Notes under the pieces: model-generated
What the model saw: only the letters and a program-made list of their open reading frames with translations
Databases searched by the model: none
What the model was told of the DNA's origin: nothing
Shown here: positions 7,662 to 15,372 of the stretch, in pieces
How the letters are laid out: each line of letters starts with the position of its first letter
Position numbering within the stretch: the first letter of the stretch is position 1
Made by a program: the position numbers and the translations under genes
Assembly (NCBI RefSeq): GCF_001592005.1
Contig: NZ_BCVZ01000014.1
Coordinates: forward strand, 1 to 64,000
Source of the DNA: Bacillus sonorensis NBRC 101234 = KCTC 13918
GTDB lineage: Bacteria; Bacillota; Bacilli; Bacillales; Bacillaceae
DNA: 64,000 nt
Direction of reading: 5' to 3'

Positions 7662-8645
7662 ATGAACACACGAAAAAAACGCTTGAAAAGGCGGGCCGCT
7701 ATGATCTTTCTCATATTCATCGCCTTTATCTATTTCAATAATTCATCCTTTCTCACGAAAGAACGCGGCGGAAAACCGCTGCTCTTGGCGCATCGGGGGC
7801 TGTCGCAGACCTTTTACATGGAAGGCGTAACAAATGATACGTGCACAGCCCGGCGGATCCACAGGCCTGAACATGCTTATCTTGAGAATACACTGCCTTC
7901 AATGGAAGCTGCTTTTAAAGCCGGAGCCGATATCGTCGAGCTTGATATCAAACCGACAAAAGACGGACGTTTCGCCGTTTTTCATGATTGGACGCTCGAT
8001 TGCCGGACAAACGGCACAGGGACGACAAACGACTATACAATGGCTGAACTGAAAACATTTGATATCGGCTACGGCTATACAGCCGACCAAGGAAAATCAT
8101 ATCCGTTCCGCGGCAAGGGCATTGGCCTGATGCCGTCGCTTGATGAAGTTCTGGCACATTTTCCGAACCGCTCCCTTCTCCTTCATATCAAAAGCAATGA
8201 CCCAAACGAGGGGATTCAGCTTGCCAAAAAGCTTGCCGCACTCCCTCAGAAGCGGCTTGATCAGCTGACCGTGTACGGGGGAGACGAACCGGTTGCAGCT
8301 TTACAAAAGAAGCTGCCTGAGCTTCGGGTCATGTCAAAAGAAACCATGAAACACTGCCTCATTCCATATCTCGCCGGCGGCTGGACGGGATATATGCCGA
8401 AAGCGTGCAAGCATACTCAATTGCATATTCCTGAAAACGTTGCGCCTTGGCTGTGGGGATGGCCTGACCGTTTTTTGAACAGGATGGATCGAGCAAATAC
8501 GCGGGTGATTGTTACAGGAGACAGTGACGGTGATTTTTCAAGCGGCTTTGACGCGCCTGAAGACATCCAGCGTCTGCCGGATCATTATACAGGGGGGATT
8601 TGGACAAACCGGATCGACAAGATTGCGCCCATATACGGCAAATAA
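7662..8645 (+). CDS. Glycerophosphodiester phosphodiesterase, membrane-anchored
   Basis: A 327-residue GDPD-family enzyme that hydrolyses glycerophosphodiesters to glycerol-3-phosphate and an alcohol. An N-terminal basic patch and one membrane segment (about residues 12-26) suggest it is anchored with the catalytic domain outside. The active site is intact: HRG with H44, the metal ligands E93 and D95 in VELDIKP, and H108 in AVFHD. It starts at ATG 7662 after AGAGGG, 14 bp downstream of the GntR-type gene. It lacks cysteines of a lipobox. Extracellular placement fits scavenging of phosphate and glycerol from deacylated lipids or teichoic-acid fragments; the substrate is not known. Confidence 0.85.
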   Translation: MNTRKKRLKRRAAMIFLIFIAFIYFNNSSFLTKERGGKPLLLAHRGLSQTFYMEGVTNDTCTARRIHRPEHAYLENTLPSMEAAFKAGADIVELDIKPTKDGRFAVFHDWTLDCRTNGTGTTNDYTMAELKTFDIGYGYTADQGKSYPFRGKGIGLMPSLDEVLAHFPNRSLLLHIKSNDPNEGIQLAKKLAALPQKRLDQLTVYGGDEPVAALQKKLPELRVMSKETMKHCLIPYLAGGWTGYMPKACKHTQLHIPENVAPWLWGWPDRFLNRMDRANTRVIVTGDSDGDFSSGFDAPEDIQRLPDHYTGGIWTNRIDKIAPIYGK

Positions 8646-8647
8646 CC

Positions 8648-8680
8648 AAAAAAGCAGGGGAATCCCCTGCCATTTTATTT
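8648..8680. terminator. Bidirectional terminator
   Basis: GCAGGGG-AAT-CCCCTGC is a perfect hairpin at 8654-8670, flanked by A6 on the left and T-rich sequence on the right, between the convergent GDPD and nasF genes. Confidence 0.85.
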
Positions 8681-10141
8681 CGGCAACAAAACCTTTGCTG
8701 CGCTGTTTTTTAGGTCTTTTAAACAGGCTTCAAGCGAAACCGTTTCTTCCGGAGCGTGAACAAGCTTAAACCCGCGGTCTTTTGCGGCTTTTTCCGCCTC
8801 GCCGCTGAGACAGACCGCGTGAATGGAGTCTTTCGCCTTTTGCGGAGACATGCCGATGCTAACCGCCGCTTTCACAAAAAGATCGATGCATTGCTTTCCT
8901 GAAAATATGATGGCATCAATGGGGAATTCTTCGATTTCCCGTTTGATCATCGAGGTAAAACGGCTGTCGATCATGTGATCGTGAGTCACGAATGTCGCGG
9001 ATTCCTGATATCGTTTGTCTTGGACCGCCCGGCGGCTGCCGATGACAAGGCATGATCCCGGATCAGGGATGTCTGTCTGCAAAAAGGCGGCGAATCCCCG
9101 CTCCTCAAGCGCTTCTTTAATAGATGGTGCACTCGCATAAAGCTGCCCCCGGATGTCTCTGATGTCGATCTTCAGGAACTTCAGACGGCTGAAAAGCTCT
9201 TGAACCGCTCTCCTTGAGGTGAACAACAGGCTGTCAAAACGGCCGATATTCCTTAATTGCCCATCATCTGACACCGTTTTTTGCGGTTTCCATTTCGGCC
9301 ATTCAATGACTTCCGCGCCCTGTTCCCGGAGCTCTTCTTTCGGCAGATTTTCTTCTTCTCCGCTTTGAACGGCCAGGATGTTCAGTCCGATTAATGGCTT
9401 ATCTTCAAACCAGCTGTGCTGCCTGAAGGACACGATATCGCCGATCACGATGATGGCGGGATTTTTAATATGATGTTCTGTTATTTTTTTATGAATGTCC
9501 TGCAGCGTCGCTTTTACGCTTCGCTGTCTGCCACATGTGCCCCATTGAATAACCATAACGGGAACAAGGGGGGATTTTCCGTGTTTGATCAGCTGCTCGC
9601 ATATATAAGCCAGGTTTTTGATGCCCATATAAAAAACGAGGGTTTGAACGCTTCTGGCAAGCCCTTCCCAGTCCATATCCGGTCTGCCTGTTTTATCATG
9701 GGCGGTGATGACGGCAAAAGAAGAAGCAAAATCGCGGTGAGTCACCGGCAGTCCCGCGTAAAGGGGCGCCGCGATTCCCGACGTAATGCCCGGCACCATT
9801 TCATACGGAATACCGTGCTCGCTGATGGCTGCTGCTTCTTCTCCGACTCTGCCGAAAACACTGGGGTCCCCGCCTTTCAGCCTGACGACATTGAGACCTT
9901 TCAAGCCATTTTCAATCAGGTGTGCATTGATTTCATCCTGTTTCATATAATGCCGGTTTGGAAGCTTTCCGCAATAGATGAATTCGCATGATGCTTTCGC
10001 ATGCTCAAGCAGCCGGGCATTGACCAGCCTGTCATACAGAATGACGTCGGCTTTCTCGATCAAAGCCTTTCCCCTGAGTGTAATAAGTCCGGAGTCTCCA
10101 GGTCCGGCCCCTACAAAAAATACTTTCCCATTCCCCATCAA
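8675..10141 (-). CDS. nasF: NasF, uroporphyrinogen-III C-methyltransferase fused to a HemD-like domain
   Basis: A 488-residue bifunctional-looking protein for siroheme synthesis, the cofactor of nitrite reductase. Residues 1-245 are an S-adenosylmethionine-dependent uroporphyrinogen-III methyltransferase (VGAGPGDSGLITLRG, GGDPSVFGRVGEE, VPGITSGIAAPLYAGLPVTHR). Residues 250-488 resemble uroporphyrinogen-III synthase (HemD) but are diverged, and the synthase activity is uncertain. The length matches B. subtilis NasF (about 483). It is the last gene of the nas cluster, separated from nasE by 184 bp. The start may be TTG 10141 or ATG 10138, both after AAGGATG. Confidence 0.9.
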   Translation of the reverse strand: MMGNGKVFFVGAGPGDSGLITLRGKALIEKADVILYDRLVNARLLEHAKASCEFIYCGKLPNRHYMKQDEINAHLIENGLKGLNVVRLKGGDPSVFGRVGEEAAAISEHGIPYEMVPGITSGIAAPLYAGLPVTHRDFASSFAVITAHDKTGRPDMDWEGLARSVQTLVFYMGIKNLAYICEQLIKHGKSPLVPVMVIQWGTCGRQRSVKATLQDIHKKITEHHIKNPAIIVIGDIVSFRQHSWFEDKPLIGLNILAVQSGEEENLPKEELREQGAEVIEWPKWKPQKTVSDDGQLRNIGRFDSLLFTSRRAVQELFSRLKFLKIDIRDIRGQLYASAPSIKEALEERGFAAFLQTDIPDPGSCLVIGSRRAVQDKRYQESATFVTHDHMIDSRFTSMIKREIEEFPIDAIIFSGKQCIDLFVKAAVSIGMSPQKAKDSIHAVCLSGEAEKAAKDRGFKLVHAPEETVSLEACLKDLKNSAAKVLLPK

Positions 10142-10325
10142 CCGTCATCCTTCCATCTGCCGATTCTTCCTTTAGTGAATTAAAACTGAAGAGGACCGCG
10201 CAAACGCTATCCAATGAGGCTCGCGGTCAAATTTCTCATGTGCTCTTTTGTTGGCCGCGATGCCCGGCGTCATCAGCATGACATGAAGCCCGCTGCAGCG
10301 GATGTTTTCGTGTCTGCCTGGAGCC
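10142..10325 (-). other. 184-bp spacer between nasE and nasF
   Basis: This gap is much longer than the others in the operon. One minus-strand frame stays open across it (ANKRAHEKFDREPHW...), but without its own start or ribosome-binding site. It contains no clear terminator. It may hold an internal promoter or processing site; nothing firm is visible. Confidence 0.3.
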
Positions 10326-10646
10326 TCAATAAACAATAAACAGGTCCTCCCCGTCAACAACCGTTTCATACGTTTGAATGCAGCCGGTGTCAGGCTCTTG
10401 AACTTTTCCGTCTTCAAGACTGATCTTCCAATCGTGCATCGGACAGAATACAAATTTTCCGCTCACCATTCCTTCGGCAAGCACGCCTCCTTTGTGGGGG
10501 CAGCGGTTTTCAACCGCGCGGACGCTGCCGTTTGAAAGCTTGAAGACCGCAATTTCCTTATTATCGATAACCACTGTCTTTCCCAGCTGATCCGGCAAAT
10601 CGCTGATTTTCGCGACGAATACCTTTGTTAAATCTTTGTTCACCAT
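10326..10646 (-). CDS. nasE: NasE, nitrite reductase small subunit (Rieske-type)
   Basis: A 106-residue NirD-type subunit of the NADH-dependent assimilatory nitrite reductase. It has a complete Rieske [2Fe-2S] binding pattern: CPH (C49, H51) and CPMH (C68, H71). Many enterobacterial NirD proteins lack these ligands, so keeping them means it probably carries a cluster, as in B. subtilis NasE. It lies 30 bp after nasD with a GGAGGAATT ribosome-binding site and pairs with NasD in the cytoplasm to reduce nitrite to ammonium. Confidence 0.92.
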   Translation of the reverse strand: MVNKDLTKVFVAKISDLPDQLGKTVVIDNKEIAVFKLSNGSVRAVENRCPHKGGVLAEGMVSGKFVFCPMHDWKISLEDGKVQEPDTGCIQTYETVVDGEDLFIVY

Positions 10647-10676
10647 GTGAATTCCTCCTCAAAATGGTTTCCGATA

Positions 10677-13097
10677 TTAAGATGTGACAACATTTTCAAA
10701 CAATTGTTTCGTTGTCTTTTCATCTTCCAGAAAATCCTTCCACGGATCTTTGTGGATAGACAGCGCTTCATTCATACGTCCGTTTAATTCTTTCCGTTTT
10801 GCTTCATCATTTAATACGGATTGAACGTGGGACAAGCCGACCCGCTCGAGCCATGCGGAAGTACGCTCTAAATAGTTGGCCGTTTCCCTGTAATATTGAA
10901 GATAAGCGCCTGTGATTTCCATGACTTCTTCAGTCGTTTTGACTTTCATCAGCAGATCCCCGGCGCGCAGATGTGTACCGCCGTTTCCGCCGACATAGAT
11001 CTCCCAGCCTCCGTCAATGCCGACGATGCCGACATCCTTAATACCGGACTCCGCACAGTTTCGCGGACATGCGGATACCGCCATTTTGATTTTATGAGGT
11101 GCGTAAAGGCCTTCGAATTTTTTCTCAAGCTCGATTCCGAGAGCCATGGAATCCTGTGTACCAAAGCGGCAGAATTGTTCACCCACACAGGTTTTAACTG
11201 TTCTGAGCGTTTTTCCGTAGGCAAATCCTGAAGGCATGTCAAGGTCTTTCCACACTCTCGGAAGGTCTTCTTTTTTGACGCCGATCAGATCGATCCGCTG
11301 ACCTCCTGTCATTTTTACAAGAGGAATGTCGTATTTGTCGACAACATCAGCAATCCGGCGCAAATCGCTGGAATTGGTGACACCGCCGTACATCCGCGGA
11401 ACGACGGAATATGTGCCGTCTTTTTGGATGTTGGCGTGCATCCGTTCGTTGACGAAGCGGGATTCCCTTTCATCTTCATATTCTTTCGGATTGATCATGC
11501 CGAGATAGTAGTTAAGCGCAGGGCGGCATTTTGAACAGCCTTCCTCCGTTTTCCAGCCGAGCACGTTCATGACTTCTCTTGTATGGGTGAGACCTTTTTC
11601 TTTAATGGCGGCAACTACTTCGTCTCTTGAAAGATCCGTACAGCCGCAGATTGCTTCTTTTTGCGCGGATGCGTCAAATTCCGATCCGAGCGTATGCTGA
11701 AGAATCTCCGCGACAAGAGGCTTACATCCTCCACAGGAACGTGACGCACCGGTGCATGCCTTGATTTCATCCGTTGATCTACATCCCTGCTCTTTGATCG
11801 CCTGCACGATCATTCCTTTTGAGACGCCGTTACATCCGCAAACGATCTCATCGTCGCTCATTGCAGCCGTAATGCTCATGCCTTCCTCCTGATTCAAAGG
11901 CTGCAGAATTGAAACTTTGGAAGTCTCAGTGACGTCCGCCCCTTTTTGAATCATGGAAAACAGCCTGTTGCCGTCGCTGCTGTCGCCGAACAGCACGGCT
12001 CCGATTATCTGGTTGCCGCGGAGAACGACTTTTTTATAGATGCCGTCCTGATCATCAAACACCTTGATCGCTTTTTTGCCCTCGTCATCATCCTCATTAA
12101 AATCGCCCGCGGAAAAGACCTCGACTCCCGAAACCTTTAATTGGGTCGATAAAACAGAACCTTCATACGGTCCGGTTTCAGCTCCGCAAATTTTCTTCGC
12201 AAGCACCTTTGCCTGTTCGTAAAGAGGGGCGACAAGCCCATAGGCGATTCCTCTATGTTCGGCGCATTCGCCGACAGCGTAAATATGTGGGTTTTTCGTC
12301 TGCATGTAGTCATCGACAATAATACCTCTGTTCACCGGAAGACCGCAGTCTTTTCCAAGCTGAGCGTTCGGCTTGATGCCGACGGCCATGACGACCAAAT
12401 CCGCTTCCAGTGTTGAGCCGTCTTTAAATTTCAATCCTTCTACTCGTTCGTTCCCGTAAATTTCTTCCGTTTGTTTTTCAAGTAAAAACTTCATGCCCTG
12501 CTTTTCCAGTTCTTTTTGCAAAAGACGGCCTGCAGTCGCATCAAGCTGGCGCTCCATCAAGTATGGGGCGAGGTGAATCACGGTCACATCCATTCCCAGA
12601 TTGAGGAGTCCGCGCGCGGCTTCAAGTCCCAACAGACCGCCGCCGATAACCGCCGCTTTTTTGTACGTTTTGGAAGCCTCAAGCATTACATCTGTATCCT
12701 TAATATCCCGGAAAGCCGTTACGCCTTCTTTATCCGCTCCAGGCAACGGCAGAATAAAAGGGAGAGAACCTGTCGCCAAAATCAGTTCATCATACGGCTG
12801 AATCCTGCCCGAATCCGTTGTCACGGTTTTGTTTTCAGGGTCGACTTTGATGACTTCTTCACCCGTATAAAGCTGAATGCCGTTTTCTTCATACCAGTTC
12901 CAATCATTTAATGTAATGTCTTTGATGTCCGTATCTCCCTGCAACACTTTGGAAAGAAGAATCCGGTTGTAGTTCGGATGGGGTTCATTTCCGAAAATCG
13001 TAATTTGAAATTGGTCGCTTGAAACTTTAAGAATTTCTTCAATGGCCCTTACCCCGGCCATTCCGTTCCCAACAAGAACGAGCTGCTTTTTTTCCAC
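10677..13097 (-). CDS. nasD: NasD, nitrite reductase large subunit
   Basis: An 806-residue siroheme nitrite reductase that reduces nitrite to ammonium with NADH. Order of modules: FAD-binding (VGNGMAGVRAIEEIL), NAD-binding (GGGLLGLEAARGL), a BFD-like [2Fe-2S] domain (CGCNGVSKG ... CTGASRSCGGC), a second BFD-like cysteine group (CGCTDLSRD ... GCSKCRP), and the siroheme/[4Fe-4S] half-domains with CVGEQFC and CPRNC providing the four cluster cysteines. The GTG start at 13097 follows AGGGGAGG with 6 bases spacing and gives MEKKQLVLVGNGMAG, as in B. subtilis NasD (805 residues). It is preceded by a 114-bp gap after nasC that may carry an internal regulatory element. Confidence 0.95.
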   Translation of the reverse strand: MEKKQLVLVGNGMAGVRAIEEILKVSSDQFQITIFGNEPHPNYNRILLSKVLQGDTDIKDITLNDWNWYEENGIQLYTGEEVIKVDPENKTVTTDSGRIQPYDELILATGSLPFILPLPGADKEGVTAFRDIKDTDVMLEASKTYKKAAVIGGGLLGLEAARGLLNLGMDVTVIHLAPYLMERQLDATAGRLLQKELEKQGMKFLLEKQTEEIYGNERVEGLKFKDGSTLEADLVVMAVGIKPNAQLGKDCGLPVNRGIIVDDYMQTKNPHIYAVGECAEHRGIAYGLVAPLYEQAKVLAKKICGAETGPYEGSVLSTQLKVSGVEVFSAGDFNEDDDEGKKAIKVFDDQDGIYKKVVLRGNQIIGAVLFGDSSDGNRLFSMIQKGADVTETSKVSILQPLNQEEGMSITAAMSDDEIVCGCNGVSKGMIVQAIKEQGCRSTDEIKACTGASRSCGGCKPLVAEILQHTLGSEFDASAQKEAICGCTDLSRDEVVAAIKEKGLTHTREVMNVLGWKTEEGCSKCRPALNYYLGMINPKEYEDERESRFVNERMHANIQKDGTYSVVPRMYGGVTNSSDLRRIADVVDKYDIPLVKMTGGQRIDLIGVKKEDLPRVWKDLDMPSGFAYGKTLRTVKTCVGEQFCRFGTQDSMALGIELEKKFEGLYAPHKIKMAVSACPRNCAESGIKDVGIVGIDGGWEIYVGGNGGTHLRAGDLLMKVKTTEEVMEITGAYLQYYRETANYLERTSAWLERVGLSHVQSVLNDEAKRKELNGRMNEALSIHKDPWKDFLEDEKTTKQLFENVVTS

Positions 13098-13211
13098 TAT
13101 GATCCTCCCCTTTTTCATAACAATTCACACTATCGCTCAAAAGATGTATTTCATCTACATCTTTAAAACTATCACAAAATATATTTAATTTTGTAAACTT
13201 TTTATGACTTT

Positions 13212-15371
13212 TTATGACAATTTATTCACATTTTTGTCATAAAAGGGACTTATACGGACGGAACACACCTTAAAACCGGGCATTTGGCAAGTCGGATCCA
13301 AATCTTCAGCAACCAGTCTGTTCACATTTTGCGAATCGCCCCAATGCATCGGCACAAAAACAGTATCCGGCCTGATCGCTTCAGTCCATTTGCTTCTGAC
13401 GACAATGCTTCCCCTTTTTGATTCGATTTTGACCAAAACACGGTCTTCAATTTTATATGTCGCGGCGGTTTTCGGATGGATTTCCATAAAAGATTCAAAG
13501 TGTCTGGCCGCGAGCGCTGCGCTCTTTCTTGTCTGCACACCTGTTAAATAGTGTGGCATCACTCTTCCCGTCGTTAAATATAAAGGATACTCTTCTGTCG
13601 GCCGGTCCTTTTTGACGGCAGGCTCATTTGGGACGACGCACATGTCCGCTTTTTTATCCGGATGGGCGAATTCCGCTTCAAACAGGCGCGCTGTACCTGG
13701 ATGCCCCTGTTCTGGACAGGGCCACAAAATGCCGCCTTCCTTTTTGAGGCGCTCATATGTGATCCCGGAATAATCTGCGATTCCCCCGCGGCTCGCTTTC
13801 CTTAATTCATTGAAAATCTCCTCGGCAGACTCATATGAGAAAAAACGGCCTTTGCCGAGCGCGCCCGCAATATCACAAATGATTTTCCAATCGTGCCTGA
13901 CTTCGCCCGGACACGGTTTTGACGCTTCCCTCAGCATCACCCTGCCTTCCACGTTCGTCATTGTGCCTTCATCTTCAAGATAGGATGAAGCCGGCAAAAT
14001 GACGTCGGCAAGCCTTGCCGTTTCTGATATAAACAAATCGATCACTGCAAAGAACTTCAATTTTTTCAAAGCCGCTTTGACAAAATTGGCGTTCGGATTG
14101 GATACGACAGGGTTTGAGCACATCAGAAACAGCCCTGTTATCTCTCCTTCATGAACCTTTTTGATCATCTCATAAGCGGAAACGCCTTTTCGCGGCAGCT
14201 CCTCGGCCGAAATTCCCCAGACATCCGCAATATAAGCGCGGTCTTCTTCATTTTCAATCGAACGATACCCCGGCAGCTGATCAGCTTTCTGGCCGTGTTC
14301 TCTCGCTCCCTGTCCGTTCCCCTGGCCTGTGATGGCTCCGTACCCGCAGGCAAATTTTCCGATTTTGCCAACTGATATTAGAATATTCAGTAAATTACTG
14401 ACAGCAGCGGTCCCATCTGTCTGCTGCTCGACGCCTCTCGCGGTAAACAGCATCCCCGTTTCTTCCCGGGCGAATTTTACAGCCGCTTTTCTGATCTGTT
14501 CTATCGGCACGCCCGTCCGGCCGGATATCTCTTCAAGGCTTAAGGTTGTGACATAGCGCTCGATTTCTTCAAAGCCGGATGTCCTCTGTTTGATGAACGA
14601 CTCATCTATCAGCCCCTCTTCGATGATGATTTTCAGCATGCCGTTTGCAAGGGCCGCATCTGTTCCGGGCTTTACTTTCAGATGAAGGTCGGCGATGCGG
14701 GCAGTGGCCGTTTCACGCGGATCAATCACGATAATGTAAGCCCCGTTTTCCTTTGCCTCTTCAAAATACGGCATGATGGTCGGCTGGCATTCAGCGATAT
14801 TCGATCCCGCAAGCATGATCACCCTGGCATGGGGAACCTCACTGAGCGCGTTCGTGAACCCGCGGTCCATTCCAAACGTTTGATTTGCCGCTGTCGCCGC
14901 AGCCGACATACAGAGCCTTCCATTGTAGTCAATATGCCTCGTTTTTAATGCGACACGGGCGAATTTTCCTAGCAGATAGGCCTCTTCGTTTGTGATTGAG
15001 GCGCTCCCGTAAACCCCTACTGCGTCATGTCCGTCTTCCTGCTGGATGCTCACGACTTGTTCTTTGATGAATTGAAGCGCCTCTTCCCACGATACACGGA
15101 CAAATTCGCCGTTTTTTTTCAGCAGCGGATGAGTGATTCGCTCCTGGTGAAGCGCATGCTGATGGGCATTCATGCCTTTCATGCATAAGCGGCCCTTTGT
15201 CGTCGGATTCTCTTTTCCGACAGCGATATACTTCTTTCTCGTCACAACCGTTTGTTCGATCAGCTGCATTTTGCATTGCATGCTGCAAAAAGGACATTGT
15301 GTGTCATACGTCTTCTCTGATTGCACCTCTTTTTGCTTTGTTCGAAAGTATTTCAGCAGTAATTCTGTCAC
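13212..15371 (-). CDS. nasC: NasC, assimilatory nitrate reductase catalytic subunit
   Basis: A 719-residue cytoplasmic molybdoenzyme that reduces nitrate to nitrite. The N-terminal [4Fe-4S] ligands are CPFCSMQC (CX2CX3C) followed by GRLCMKG. The bis-MGD binding regions are present (AGSNIAECQPTIMPYF, IDPRETATARIADLHLKVKPGTDAALANG, CSNPVVSNPNANF), and the C-terminal molydopterin-binding domain begins near LYLTTGRVMPHYLTGVQTRKS. No signal peptide is seen, as expected for an assimilatory enzyme. It starts one base after the nasB stop, so translation is probably coupled. Electrons come from NasB. Confidence 0.93.
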   Translation of the reverse strand: MTELLLKYFRTKQKEVQSEKTYDTQCPFCSMQCKMQLIEQTVVTRKKYIAVGKENPTTKGRLCMKGMNAHQHALHQERITHPLLKKNGEFVRVSWEEALQFIKEQVVSIQQEDGHDAVGVYGSASITNEEAYLLGKFARVALKTRHIDYNGRLCMSAAATAANQTFGMDRGFTNALSEVPHARVIMLAGSNIAECQPTIMPYFEEAKENGAYIIVIDPRETATARIADLHLKVKPGTDAALANGMLKIIIEEGLIDESFIKQRTSGFEEIERYVTTLSLEEISGRTGVPIEQIRKAAVKFAREETGMLFTARGVEQQTDGTAAVSNLLNILISVGKIGKFACGYGAITGQGNGQGAREHGQKADQLPGYRSIENEEDRAYIADVWGISAEELPRKGVSAYEMIKKVHEGEITGLFLMCSNPVVSNPNANFVKAALKKLKFFAVIDLFISETARLADVILPASSYLEDEGTMTNVEGRVMLREASKPCPGEVRHDWKIICDIAGALGKGRFFSYESAEEIFNELRKASRGGIADYSGITYERLKKEGGILWPCPEQGHPGTARLFEAEFAHPDKKADMCVVPNEPAVKKDRPTEEYPLYLTTGRVMPHYLTGVQTRKSAALAARHFESFMEIHPKTAATYKIEDRVLVKIESKRGSIVVRSKWTEAIRPDTVFVPMHWGDSQNVNRLVAEDLDPTCQMPGFKVCSVRISPFYDKNVNKLS

Positions 15372-15372
15372 A

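Noticed and set aside
10172-10453. Minus-strand frame overlapping nasE and the nasE-nasF spacer
   Set aside because: The first half is out of frame with nasE, which is certain. The second half has no start or ribosome-binding site of its own.
13322-13540. Short frames on both strands inside nas genes
   Set aside because: All are shadows of nasB, nasC and nasD, which are complete and conserved.
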